Shown here: in pieces, positions 1 through 11,160 of the stretch
Layout: each line of letters begins with the position of its first letter
Position numbering within the stretch: the stretch's first letter is position 1
NCBI GenBank assembly: GCA_947646735.1
Contig: CANTFK010000298.1
Span: 1 to 64,000 of the forward strand
DNA length: 64,000 bases
Direction: 5' to 3'
From: Peronospora farinosa
Taxonomy: Eukaryota > Oomycota > Peronosporomycetes > Peronosporales > Peronosporaceae
Made by a program: the position numbers and the translations under genes
Notes under the pieces: generated by a model
The model's input: only the letters and a program-made list of their open reading frames with translations
What the model was told of the DNA's origin: nothing
Databases searched by the model: none

Positions 1-53
1 GGAAAATCAAAATCACCTTTCTAAGGCTCAACGACTCGCACTAGATAAATTAT

Positions 54-829
54 TTGCGTTCGTTGGGCCCGACCACATCGAGGCCCTTTTGGCCCAAGGC
101 CCGGAGGTCCTTAATGCTCGCCTTGAGGCCTTTATGCATTATGAGGCAACGCTACTCGGGCAGGTCCACGACCAAGCAGCGTCAGAGCGCCTACGTAGTA
201 TATCCCGATACTTGTGCCCGATGCAGAGCCAAAGGCTCGCCCACTCGTTTTGCACGTAAAACTCTTTGAGGGGAAGGATGGAGAGAATACTTTTCTACTG
301 GATCTGAGAAGTTGAAATGGCAATGGATGCCGCCATGCTTGTGTCAGATAAGCAACGAGTTGGCTTGGCCATTTCGAAGCTCGGTGGAAGAGCTAGATAG
401 TGGGCTCTAACGAGCGATGTCTCTGTAAATGCTGCATTTCCCACATGGGAAATGCTTAAAAAGCAATTAACTTGCGTGTTTGCACCGCCTAATCAGGCTT
501 ATCGTGTGCGCTCACGCTTCCTAGCTACCCGACAGGGTAAGAGAGAATTGTCGGACTATGTCCAAGAGTTGAGAACTCTCATTGCTGCTATGCAGCAGGA
601 CCCACTGGCAGAGGAAGTCCGAGTAACCATTTTTATGGAAGGATTTCGCACTGGGGTCGCCAGGACGGAAGTTTTCCGTGTCCAGCCTTCAACTTTTGAG
701 GAGGCAGTAAGCATAGCGTTTAACGCTGAATTTAATTTTAAATCTGCTCGCTATGGTCTGCCATGGTATAATCCAAATGCCTCTAACAGGTCGGAACCCA
801 TGGACCTCAGCCATGCTGAAGAAAGCTGA
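54..829 (+). pseudogene. gag fragment of the first gypsy element
   Basis: The stretch 452-829 translates to a typical oomycete gypsy Gag core, including a segment reading [18 protein letters not shown]. In-frame continuity with 54-450 is broken: upstream pieces around 267-410 carry the Gag segment ([11 protein letters not shown], then AISKLGG) with stops and a frame change. Just downstream, at about 870-900, a partial zinc knuckle is visible as CYIC with the remaining ligands degraded. Gag would form the particle and bind element RNA. The copy is inactive. Confidence 0.85.
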
Positions 830-1022
830 GCTTCAAGCTGCTGAGCAGCAAGGTAACATCCGTAGATGTTACATATGTTACACATTACATGTGCGGAAGC
901 ACTAGGCCTCTCCGCCCTAGCTGTCCGTTGCGGAAGCAACGTTCGAAACGGCAGAGCCGAAACCCTGCTCCTACCCAAAAGGCGAGCACGGCAGGGGAGA
1001 ACGTCAACTCCCAGTAGGGGCG

Positions 1023-1427
1023 TTGGGTAATTATGTCCGGTGTCGCTCCCTTGAAGGGAGTCAGCTATATGCTGAGGCGCTAAAAGCGAAAAGGGGTGAC
1101 ATTATAACCGTGCGCCTTGCAACAGGTGTACTTTTTACCGTTCCTAAAGTTCCTTTGAACTTAGGTGTGAAGTTTTTAGACTTCAATAGCGTTGAACGCT
1201 GTCTTGTCCTAGATTTGGACTCGAGATATGATCTCATTTTCGGTATGGCCTGGCTGAAACGCCATGAGCCGTGGATCGATTGGCGATCCAAAACTTTAGG
1301 CGCAACGCGCAATGTTCCTAGCGAAGCTTTAGAGAGTCATGAACCCACTTTCGCTAGAAAACAAAAGTGCTATTGGCGCGAGCCATTAACTGATTCAGTT
1401 AGTGTGCTGGAACATTGGGGTGTCTGA
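1023..1427 (+). pseudogene. Retroelement aspartic protease region
   Basis: A 134-codon open stretch resembles the protease region of oomycete gypsy elements. The diagnostic part reads VKFLDFNSVERCLVLDLD followed by DLIFGMAWLKRHEPWIDW, which matches the C-terminal half of the retropepsin fold and its linker. The catalytic DTG/DSG triad is not visible here, so the active-site part is lost or lies in another frame. The following 1402-1800 is low-conservation linker with an imperfect internal duplication of a GATGTCGGTA-type segment at about 1538 and 1625. Confidence 0.75.
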
Positions 1428-1829
1428 GTTGATAAACTCCGATGTCAACAATAATAGTGTCGAGCAGAGCTCAGTGACACTTAGTGGAACGGCACGTACT
1501 CCGTTGAGTGATACTCAAAGTAATATTGAGACACTGGATGTCGGTAATGACATCGGCTCTCGAATAGAGCAAGATAAGGTCGAAGACCTTGTAGTGATGT
1601 CAAATGTGACGGTTACTCACTGGATGTCGGTAGTGACATCGGCTCTCTTATAGAGCAGTTTAATGTCAAGGAATCTATCGACATTGGGGATGATGGTATC
1701 CCAATTACTTTGAAGAGGACGGTCTCGTCAATGAGACGGCAGCGTCGCCAGATGGCGGCTGCGAGACGCAAAGCGTCTGTTTTATCGCATAATAATGTCA
1801 GTGACCAGTTGTAAACCCTGGTCAACGGA

Positions 1830-3501
1830 GTGACAGGTGATGTAGATGGTGAAGTTGACCTTGAGGCCCTCCCATCATTAAATGCTCTTTTAGAGATAGA
1901 CGAAATGTCTGTGGATGAATTTCATCAAGCCTTGAAGGCTAGTGATCTATCCGATATGGTGGTCATTCGGCTTAACCTCGAGATGAATTCATCCTCGCTT
2001 GTCGATGAGACAGTCCTTGAAGATAAAAAGGCGGCAATTAGTGCGCGTAGTGGATCATCTATTTCGAAGAACCCTTCAGATCCCTACTACCCCTTAGTTA
2101 AGGAATTCCAGGACGTGGTGTGTCACGATCCACCGTCGGTTCTACCACCTGATAGGGGTGTACGTCATGAGATTGACTTGGTTCCTGGAACCAAATACTG
2201 TGTAACACGGCAGTGGCCTTTACCCAAAGAACAGTGTGACGTCATTGACGAGTTCTTTCGTGCAAAGCACGCAGCGGGTATGGTGCGCGAGAGCAAATCT
2301 TCGCACTCCACACCCACTTTTTGTGATAAGAAACCGAATGGTAAGTGGCGTATCGTCCATGCTTAAGATAAGCTCCATAAAGCCACTATACCTTCACAGA
2401 CGCCAATACCCAGATAGGATGTTCTCTAGTACAATATGGTCGGTTGTACCATGTACAGTGCGCTCGACTTAGTCGATGGTTATTACCAATTTCTCATGCG
2501 AGCTAGCGATATTCCGCTCACTGCTGCTAGTACTCCGAGCGGTATGCTCTGGTAGCGGTTGGTTATGCTATCGAATGCTCCGGCTACGTCTTACCGTTTG
2601 GTGACGAAATTGTTTCGACCCCATCAAAAGTATGCAAAGACGTACTTTGATGACATTTTTGATGGGCGGTATTACACCGAGACCCATATTGTTCATTTAC
2701 GAGCTCTGCTAGAGTGTTTGTGCACTAATAATCTATATGCTAATGCTGTTAAGTGCATCTTCGGGGCTGAAAAAATTCCCTTTCTAGGGTGCTTCGTTAG
2801 GAAGCTAGGCCTCAGAGCAGATCCCGCTAAGGTTAAAGCCATAGTCGATTGGCCTATTCCACAGTCTCAGAAGGACTTGCGTAATTGTCTTGGCCTTGTC
2901 AATTACTTACATAAGTACAGCGAGAATTACGCTGATATGGCTCGGTCATTATCCAATCTCCTTAAAACGGATGTGGAATGGTGTTGGCATTCCGAACATG
3001 AGGATGCTTTTCAAGCGGTGAAGGCTAGCCTTCTTCATGCTCTCATTTTGGCTTTGCCGGATCCTGACCGACCGTTTAGCGTCGTCTGTGACATGTCGGA
3101 TTTTGCCATTGGCAGTGCTCTGTTACAAACATATGATGAAGGTCGTAAGCGTGTAATCGCTTTTGAATCTCGCCAGCTGAAAGCTGCAGAAAATAAATAT
3201 CTGGTTCATGGCAAAGATCTACTTGCGATGAAGTATGCCCTGGTCAAATTCAGAGTTCATCTGCTGGGCTTGAAGCCTTTTGTGATCTATACCGATCATG
3301 CATCTTTACGCACTGCGACTCAGTCGCCGCATCTCTCGCAGAGAATGGACCAGATGGATGTCGTTCTTAGTCGAATATAACTTCGAGGTGAAATATAAGC
3401 CGGGCAAGCAAAATGCTTTGTCTGATACGTTGTCATGCAGACCTGACTATGAGCTTGCTCATGTTAAGACGTTATCGTCTTCTATCATTGATCTCATTTG
3501 A
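1830..3501 (+). pseudogene. Reverse transcriptase and RNase H region
   Basis: Three frames must be combined. 1830-2366 carries the linker and the RT fingers ([14 protein letters not shown], then [18 protein letters not shown]). A stop and frame change follow at 2364. 2559-3380 carries the palm with the catalytic box YFDDIF at about 2644, the thumb (KAIVDWPIPQSQKDLRNCLG) and RNase H (FSVVCDMSDFAIGSALLQ, then ESRQLKAAENKYLVHGKDLL). A frameshift near 3370 moves the RNase H tail (VEYNFEVKYKPGKQNALSD) into another frame. The family order is normal; the copy is dead. Confidence 0.92.
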
Positions 3502-4671
3502 TACGGCGTATACTAAAGATGATCACTGTATAGCGTTGCTACATGCTCTTGGCAGTGATGAGTTTAAAGACTCGGACATTGAATTGTCGGCACGATTACG
3601 TGTGAGCCTCCATCGATATTCTATCGATCAGGGGCTGTTGTACTATCGTACGGATGTGGCGGATCCTCCGCGTATTGTTGTTCCTCATGACGAGGACCTG
3701 AAGTATCGTATCCTCTATGAGGTACATGACACCGCCATCGGGGGTCATTTGGGTCGTGAAAAGACCTATGGGGCGGTATGTAAAAGTTATTTATGGCCCA
3801 AATTATATAAATGGGTGAGCACATATGTGCGTACGTGTGAAACGTGTCAACGGGTGAAACCCTCGCCCCATTTGGCAGCGCCGCTGGCTAGTTTGCCTAT
3901 TCCCACTGGGTGCTGGGAGTCCATTAGTATGGACTTTGTATTTGGCCTACCGAAAGATTCGCATGGCAATACAGGTATTGTGGTCTTTGTGGGCCGTTTG
4001 AGCAAGATGGCTCACTTAGGGATGGTCAGACTCGATCGATGGTGTGGGTACAGCGGAGCTGTTTATCGATCGTGTGTTTCGCCAACATGGCTTGCCAGTG
4101 GCAATTGTTTCTGATCGTGATCCTCGTTTCACGAGTAAATTTTGAAGTCCGTCTTCCAGGTGCTGGGCACCCGTTTGGACATGTCCACAGCGGATCATCC
4201 GCAGACCGATGGTCAAACTGAACGCGTAAATCGCGTTGTTGAAGATATCCTCCGCAGTGTTTGCGCTGAAACGCCTAAGCGATGGAGCTCTATGCTCCCT
4301 GTAGTTGAGTTGCACTCAATAACTCCGTGCACGCCTCTACCGGCTACACTTCGATCTATGTCAATGGTCTCACACACGCACGCGTTCCGTTAACGCTACC
4401 ACCGAGTGTTTCAGGGCTTGGTGGGGGAGAGGTTGCCGATCGGCTTGCTGATGTCAGCCCTATTACTGTTAAGAAACAGGTGAATGTGTTTCTCGCAACG
4501 CGACTAAATGTCTTACGACATGTGCAAGACGCAATGGCTGATAGCCAAGATAAACGGAAGGAATATGCGGATGCTAAAAGCAGAAGTTGTATTGATTATT
4601 GTAAGGTCGGATACCAAGTCTTACTTGATGCTAAAAACCTACCTACCAATGTAGTGTCTGCTGTCTTTTAG
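3502..4671 (+). pseudogene. Integrase region of the first gypsy element
   Basis: The zinc-binding HHCC module is intact in 3413-4114 (GGHLGREKTYG, then YVRTCETCQRVKPSPH). It is followed by the start of the DDE core (SMDFVFGLP with the first Asp). The second catalytic Asp lies in a shifted frame near 4100 (IVSDRDPRF), and the third residue is in ADHPQTDGQTERVNR at about 4192. A further frame change follows near 4310. All catalytic landmarks are present but scattered over frames, so the enzyme cannot be made. Confidence 0.88.
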
Positions 4672-4677
4672 ACAAAA

Positions 4678-5281
4678 TTGCGTACGCGCTTCATCGGACC
4701 CTTTACGGTCGTGGACAAGAAAGGCTTAGCGTATACGCTTAATCTTCCGCGCAAATTGCGTACACATCCCGTGTTCTACGTCGGCATGCTCAAACCATAT
4801 AGGGATCCATCCCAAGTGAACATTAAGGCGCTTGCGCCGAGCTCATCGGCATTGCCGCGGGACGCATCATCTGCACCAAAAGGTTAAGCTAACCCTCCAC
4901 TCGGGTTCGACTCTGCTCCAGCGACTCAAGGCGGGAATTCATCGTCTGCACAGTCTCACGGGAGATACTTCACCTCTTGAAGTAGCTCGGCATGAACTTG
5001 TGCCGGTACACCGGCCTCCTCTGGCTTTGATTGATGGACAGGGGAACCTTCAGTTCCATGTTGAACGTCTACTGCAGAAGCGTCGCCGCCACGGTCAGAA
5101 CCAGTATCTGGTGAAGTGGCGGGGGTATCCCGAGTCGTGGAACACATGGGAGTTCGAGGTTAGGATTGCCCATACGCAGTGGACGTTTTTGAACGTCGTA
5201 CGCAGGGCCAACCTTTTGGCGATGACGCTTCTCACCAGTAGTGGTGAGGGTAGGCGAGTTAGCGGCCTCGGACTGTCGTGA
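4678..5281 (+). pseudogene. Integrase C-terminal part and chromodomain
   Basis: 4678-4887 encodes the integrase C-terminal SH3-like segment (RTRFIGPFTVVDKKGLAYTL, then THPVFYVGMLKPY), typical just before the chromodomain. In another frame, 4832-5281 carries a chromodomain with the hallmark QYLVKWRGYPESWNTWE at about 5101-5151. Chromodomains of this kind bind methylated histone H3 and guide integration in chromoviruses. The two parts are separated by a frameshift. Confidence 0.88.
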
Positions 5282-5344
5282 ACCTGCGGCTACAGGAGTA
5301 GCCAAAACATTGAAAAGCTGTTTAGCAGACGCATATTGCGTTCG

Positions 5345-5707
5345 TTAAGACTTCAACTTTCCTCTGGACTTCGATTTAGCGTAATCGTAACGCATTTTCC
5401 GTTCGAGACGAACGTCTGCCACGTCGGCACTTGCCCGTAGGGCCCACATGCTGATTAAGCGTCGCGCATAATGCGCCCAGCGGCTAAAAGCCGTGTCTTC
5501 TTCTTCCTCGGTTTCCCGCGAATAGAAGGATGGGAACACCCTTTGTGGGAGGAACTGGTGCACCGCGCACTTGCCTAGTGAGGCGTGCCAATTATTGGCT
5601 TTGCGTAGTGATATGGGGTTCCAGATAGCGTTGTCAAAGAGCCGTTTGCGTAGCGACATCCTCGGGTGAAATGACCTCATGCCCAATGGCCCAGCCAGAG
5701 AGGGCAT
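5345..5707 (-). CDS. Antisense ORF at the 3' edge of the gypsy element, function unknown
   Basis: A 120-codon ATG-initiated ORF runs antisense to the element just beyond the chromodomain. The protein is basic, with a short acidic run (ETEEEED) in mid-sequence followed by a helical stretch rich in Trp, Arg and Ala (AFSRWAHYARRLISMWALRA) and a lysine-rich tail. I recognise no domain. It may be part of a second element, an accessory ORF, or chance. It is the only long open frame between the element and the first cellular gene. Confidence 0.3.
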   Translation of the reverse strand: MPSLAGPLGMRSFHPRMSLRKRLFDNAIWNPISLRKANNWHASLGKCAVHQFLPQRVFPSFYSRETEEEEDTAFSRWAHYARRLISMWALRASADVADVRLERKMRYDYAKSKSRGKLKS

Positions 5708-6972
5708 GACCAGATACGGACAATAGAATATTAGTATATAGATAGATAAAGACTATTTATTGAACATTAATATAAGTGTTAATATAAGGTAATGGACTCA
5801 CCCCATTACATAAACCAGGCACAGGTGGAGGGTGAAAGCAGTAGAGATGTGGCTCTTGCAACAGACAAGTTCATCGAATTTAAAAGATGAACTTCCTTCA
5901 TGATATCTGCTTCCTGCTCGATGTAAGCTAGGAAAGTCATCAAGCTGCTTATAGATTCCTATGCGACCTTCAATTTGGCATTCGCAAAAGTGAAGCCCAC
6001 CACCGAAACTACCGGGACGCAAAATTTGGTAATCTACCGGAGGTAAAACTTATCAAAGAATATCTTATTGGAGGATGGTCTGTATTACCTACACTCTTAC
6101 TACATAATAGCTGATTGGCAAGAAAAAATAAGGGTGCACCGAGATTGGGGAGGGAATGAAGTAAATAGCAACGCATTTATACCTGTTCAGGGACTCTCAT
6201 TAGTAGACGTTATATTGCTACGTGACCAATTTAAAGCTTACAACAAACGATAATTTCATTAATGATTGCTTCCTATCGTCAGCTACCACCACGCTACCTC
6301 CTTCCGAACGACCTAAAGTCAAGCTAGCACTCTTTATGAGACGCCACGAAGTCGTGGAAACACTTGGCATGTCTGTAACTAATCTTACTGTTACATCCAA
6401 GCACAGCAAGATACACTTGTGCACTTAAGGTGATGTGTATAAGGCAAGTGCTTATGGGAGTCAAGATAGCAGGAAAACGAAAGCTTAGACGTTAGTCTTC
6501 GTGCCAAAACTCAGGGGTGTCAGAAGCGAACCAAGTCTAGTTTCTTTATCTAGGAGCGCCCACATTTAAATTAAAGTGACGGCGAGGCAGTAAATGTAGC
6601 GATACTAAAACCGATTTGGCCATGGATTTGTCTCCGTAGTCCGTGCGTAACACGCTTTGACTGAGTATCTTGTCGATCTATCTCCGTCCATCTCTGCCGC
6701 CTACGTGAGGGACAAACTCTCAAGAAATATCGAGCGGCTGAGCATAGTAGGCTAATGCTTTTTTTGGGAATGTATTGCCTTTGCGTTATAAGTTTTTCTG
6801 GAGAACAATGGAAGAGAAAACTAATTATTAAAGGGAATAGCGGTCTTCTAAAGGTGATTAAACACGCATATTTATGAAAAAGTAATTCCTATTCTTTGCC
6901 AAATAGAAATTAGAGGTTGATTAGAAATGCACATTAATTGTTAGAAAGCCATTCACGTCAAAATATTATCGT
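5708..6972. other. Intergenic stretch without a supported gene
   Basis: AT-rich sequence with only short open frames on both strands (longest about 75 codons) that show no family resemblance. It separates the retroelement from the cereblon gene. I see no RNA gene or strong repeat. Confidence 0.5.
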
Positions 6973-8256
6973 ATGGCGACAGGCAGCGAGACCCACGTGT
7001 ACTTGGGTTCATTGGAAGCTGCAGACAACCACCAGTCCTTTTACTACTCTGACGGCAAAGTCCTGACTCTAGCGCTGCTGTACTTACCCGAGATTGTATA
7101 CAAAGCTGCAACACTTTACACACAGATAGATAGCTGCCATTCTCTAACAGTTATTGTGTAGGTTTTATTCCCAGGTGAAGATCTACCGCTTCGGATTCTT
7201 TCTGACTCACTTTCTCCTAATAATGTTCGAGATTTGCTGTCGACTGGAGGAGCTCTACTGGCTGTGCTACCTCCACATCAGACTGGACCGCAGTACGGGG
7301 TCACAGTTCGAGTCGAGCGCTTTAGCGTAGACGACGAAAGCGTGAGGTTGATTGGCGCTGCGAGGCAGCGCTTCCGTCTTAGGAAAAGACTGCCAGCTGA
7401 GCCGAATGCTAAGCTCTTGTGGGGAGAAGTGGAGATCTTGGAACAGGACGGAACTCAGTCGATTCCGTTTCACGGTTTGTATTGGCAGCGGAGAACCAAG
7501 CAGGAGGGTCAGAGGAGGGAGAAAAACAAAAAGACGATTTTGCAGAGAGTACGTGAACGACAATTTCCAGCGTACTGGGGACACGCTATCTACGCGTTGT
7601 ACGATGTACGAGTGTTGGTGCAAAAAATTCAAAATGCGTTGCTGTGGAACATTCACAGCGAATGGTTTTACAAGCCACGCACGGAACGATCAAATGGGCG
7701 AGGTGATGAAAATGAATGTGATGAGAAAGCGTCTTTAGTGCACTATTTGGCGCTGCCTAGCGACCGACAAGACCCAAAACGTTTCGCAGTCTGGGTAGCT
7801 GGTAACTTGCCGCTGGACACGACACAGCGACTAGAGCTTCTGAGAATAAACTCCACTGTGAGGTTGCTACGTCGAGAGATTGAGCTACTCGGGCAGACTC
7901 AGGAAGATATTTTCTGTTTTCTGTGCGGCTCTTTTCTCACGAAGACTCGTGAGATTTTCAGTACGACGGCGCATGGTGCAGCTGGAGGAACTTTCGTCAA
8001 TCCTGGAGGTCACGTGTTTCAAGTGTTGACACTGCGCAATGTGGACCGTGCCCGTGTGTTTGTGGACATAAATCGTAGTACGGAGGACACGTGGTTCGCA
8101 GGCTATGCATGGAGTATCACACATTGTAATTCGTGCTACCAACATCTTGGTTGGCGTTTCGACAGAGTCGATTCGACACGTTTGCCTGTCAGTTTCTTCG
8201 GATTTCGACGAGCAGCGCTCACTCGATCTCCGGGCTCCCGACAAGTTGATTCTTAA
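6973..8256 (+). CDS. CRBN: Cereblon-like protein (Lon N-terminal domain plus CULT domain)
   Basis: Cereblon is the substrate receptor of CRL4 ubiquitin ligases. The model is join(6973..7095, 7162..8256), 405 aa, with a 66-nt phase-0 intron (GTATAC...GTGTAG). Joining the exons restores the Lon N-terminal signature (VLTLALLYLPEI followed by VLFPGEDLPLRIL). The C-terminal CULT domain has zinc ligands Cys293/Cys296 and Cys363/Cys366. It also has three tryptophans, W352, W358 and W372, spaced 6 and 14 apart as in the human thalidomide pocket (W380, W386, W400). The length is close to human cereblon (442 aa). The middle part, where animal cereblon binds DDB1, is divergent. Binding of a ligand or DDB1 is inferred from family, not seen. 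Confidence 0.9.
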
Positions 8257-8330
8257 TGCATTGGTTTCGATGGACAAAACTATGAAGGATCGGTGGCTAT
8301 AAGATCCAAAATGTGAATGTAAAGTGTGTT

Positions 8331-9596
8331 TCACGGGCTGGGCATTTTCAAAGCGTTGCTCGATAAACAAATAGCAAACAGCACCATGCAGAGGCTGGAC
8401 TTGTGCCAAGGAGTCAGCATTAATATTGGCCTCAATTGCTGTCGGAGGTAATTGTTGCAGTCTTGGAATACCCTTATCCTCGCTTCCACTAGCTGATCGC
8501 AATGACAGGAACACCGTAAGAACATTTTCGTGCTGAAAATTAGAAAGGCGGCCACCAAGGTTTTCAGACACAATGAGAACGGGTTGTGAGGTGCGTTGAC
8601 GGACTGCCGGTAGAAAAACACATTCACACCAATGCTTTGACGTATGTCCGTCGTACCACACGTCGTACTGACAAGAGTACATCGCACACATTGCGCTCTC
8701 GTTATAGATTCTATGTCCAGCAGTCGATAATCTACTAGCGTTACCACCTCGAAGAGGCTGCAAATGCAACTTAGCCGAACAAGAAGGAATCCGCTCTTTT
8801 CAATAACGAAGTGCAAAAATTTTTGCGTACCGGTTCCGTTCACACTTACAAGCACCAAGATTCTCGCAATCCTCTTTGACATTTGTGTCGCCATCCTCTC
8901 TGGTATTTGTGTCGCCGCAACTCCCACCTCACATGGCCGTGTCCGTGGCAGCCGCCGTAGCACTCTTCGTCTTACCATGCTCCCTCTTCACACTAATTAC
9001 CCTAAGCAATACTTCATAAAACAATTTTGCTTTACTTACAGTGACGACAAAGTTTGGTCCAAACTGCGTCACCTTGTCTTTTAACTTGGTCCAGTCCTCA
9101 TTCTTGCTCTCCTATTGCATCTTTATTGTCTCAAGCCTTGGCATTGGAATAAGTGTTAAAACTTCAGCATGTAACGAAGCTGATGTAAGTCCATAGCGTC
9201 TACAAAAACGATGATACCAGCCATTGAATGCATTTGAAGACTCACTTCATCTTGTGTCGACTGGCCAATAGCTTTGCCTTTTGTTGGACATGTGACACAT
9301 GCAATGGCCCATTACGTACGAATCCATTGGTATAATTGGTCTTCAAATAGGACATTCGTGGAAAACCCATTACGCTGTCGTTTATCCCGTAATCCACCGG
9401 AATCTGAGCCTGCGTCCGAGTAGCGCTTTTTGACCGAGTGAATTACTTGTGTAAGCTTACTGATGGCAGCAAGAGTGACATTATATTGACGCGCACAATT
9501 GACTTTTGCAATAGTCGTAGAAGGGTCTTCTAGACTCGCAAGGATCTCCATATGCTCACTATTTGTCAATTGCTTGCCTCGTCTTTTTACCTGCAT
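8331..9596 (-). pseudogene. Decayed pogo/Tigger-like (CENP-B/DDE_1) transposase
   Basis: Reading the minus strand in several frames gives a collinear pogo-type transposase. The N-terminal CENP-B-like helix-turn-helix (KRRGKQLTNSEHMEILASL) is at 9596-9312. A Tc5-like second HTH lies around 9330-9190, including NAFNGWYHRFCRRYGLTS. An open frame without ATG (DWTKLKDKVTQFGPNF) is at about 9085-8930. A DDE_1-like part follows at about 8700-8340, with QPVLIVSENLGG where the family has PVLLxxDN, and AQVQPLHGAVC resembling the family HLQPLD motif. The second catalytic Asp is Glu here, and stops and frameshifts are frequent, so the copy is dead. It lies tail-to-tail with the cereblon gene. I did not find terminal inverted repeats. 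Confidence 0.7.
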
Positions 9597-9704
9597 TGGG
9601 ATAAAAGAGGAATAGAGTGGGTTTTTTATCTGTTTGATTTCTAGCGTTTTTGGGTTTTTGGGTGCTCAGTAGATCGAGTGTAGCCATATTCAGCTGTATT
9701 GATG

Positions 9705-11160
9705 TTATATGGGAATAGTGAGGGCTCTCATTGTGGCCTTAGGCTTCTCTTGGAACAGCTTTGATTCATTTGTGACGGATGTAGTAGGCTCGAGAATGTA
9801 GATACCTCCACCTAAACCTCCAATGTTTACCCTGTGCTCATCCACGACATGACATGGTAAATCTTTGACCGCACCTTTGAAGAGTTTTTTGGACATGACC
9901 AACAATACTATAAAGAAAAATTCAGCAAGAGAACTTTGGCATTAGCAATACGCCAGTTAAAAACGGTGAAGAATGGAGGACGAGGTCGTACCTGCTCGAC
10001 CATCAGGACGCAAAACACGGAGGAGCTCTTTGAAGATTTTCGGATACATCTGAACATGAAAAACGAGTTAAAACATATTCATTTGAGCTACTAATGATGC
10101 CGCACGTTGAACGGATGCTGTAACATACCTTATTATTCTGGCGCTGGTTACCACAGCGAACACCGAACGGCATGTCGATCATGATTCGGTCGATGCTGTG
10201 GTCACGCAAAGGCAACCGCGCGCTGTCCCAGCGTACAATGTCAACAAAACGCACTCGAGTTTGCGTATTCCTGCCAGCCTTTCCCGATGGCAACTCGTCA
10301 AGCTCGCCTCCAAGAGCATAGACTCCGTCATTTGTAAAGTCTGCCGCACAGATTGGGAGCGTACCAATTCCACACATGGAGTCCAATACCACGTCGCCAT
10401 ATTTGTGTTTTGCAAGCTGCAGCATCAGATACGCCGTACTGGGACGCAGAGTGGAAACGTATTGTGAATCCGCTAGTGCATTGCGACTTTCATTCGCCAA
10501 TCGGTTGCGAAACTGAATCTTTCGAAGATCCGCTAACGAAATGCCAGCCACCATGAACTTGAAAAAGATCACGACAACCACTTCTAGATCAAATTCTGTC
10601 AAGTTCACATTCCAGCCAAACTTCTCAACCACACGTGCACCGACTTCTCCTGCCACAGTTTGCGAGTTGTACGCGTGTTTGCCATCACGTACACAAGAGC
10701 CTCGAAACTTGATCATGGCGTCATCTGTCGGATGCTTTGCATGCTCTTTCCACAACTTTACAGCCGCAGTCCAATCCGACTTTATCAACATTTGCTACAC
10801 ATGCAACCACTCGTCAGTCAACTCCATTACCGTTGCACTGCACTCAGTATTACCACTCACCCCAATCTGCTCCACCCCATTGTCACTTTCCGTGTCAATT
10901 TCATCACTCTTAGCCAGAAACGCTAGCGTCGCCTGCACTGATCGCAGTTTCTGAACTTCCGTAGCCGACGACTTTGTCTGCAAGATGATCTTGCCCACTG
11001 CAGCTTGACCCTGCATCACCTGCATATATGGCGGACGAGATTTCTCCTGTATGCTGCATATCTCTAACTTTTCCACCTTCAGCTTTGAGCGGATCTCTTC
11101 CTCGACCAGGAACTCTAGGCCACGCAGCACTAGCAATAGATACGTTGATATCTCGGCCAT
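9705..11160 (-). CDS. THUMPD3: THUMP-domain tRNA (guanine-N2-) methyltransferase, THUMPD3/Trm14-like
   Basis: The family makes N2-methylguanosine at tRNA position 6 using SAM. The model is complement(join(9705..9907, 9992..10049, 10129..10794, 10861..11160)), 408 aa. The THUMP domain occupies roughly residues 10-200 (FRGSCVRDGKHAY near 131). The Rossmann methyltransferase follows, with the SAM loop DSMCGIGTLP at 238 and the catalytic DMPFG at 307-311. The last exons supply a beta-strand/tail segment typical of THUMPD3 (RVNIGGLGGGIYIL). The first intron is 66 nt, GTGAGT...GTGTAG, phase 0, with a CTGAC branch-like site; unspliced, it would read through to an in-frame TAG. Partner TRMT112 is expected from the family. 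I chose the ATG at 11160 because upstream codons in frame lack another ATG. Confidence 0.88.

Larger units (their letters stand above)
1..5300 (+). mobile_element. Decayed Ty3/gypsy (chromovirus-type) LTR retrotransposon, 5' end outside window
   Basis: Collinear fragments of gag, aspartic protease, reverse transcriptase, RNase H, integrase and a C-terminal chromodomain lie on the plus strand in the Ty3/gypsy order. The reading frame is broken many times by stops and frameshifts, so no complete polyprotein can be made. The 5' LTR is outside the window or lost, and I could not delimit a 3' LTR. The chromodomain suggests targeting to modified chromatin, as known for chromoviruses. This is an old, non-autonomous copy. 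Confidence 0.93.

Noticed and set aside
7885..8769. A 294-codon minus-strand ORF overlapping cereblon
   Set aside because: Only its 5' two thirds (about 8340-8769) resemble a transposase; the last part is antisense to the well-supported cereblon CULT domain, so it is not one gene.
8331..8978. A 215-codon minus-strand ORF in another frame of the same region
   Set aside because: Composition is unlike a protein and the overlapping frame fits the pogo transposase better.
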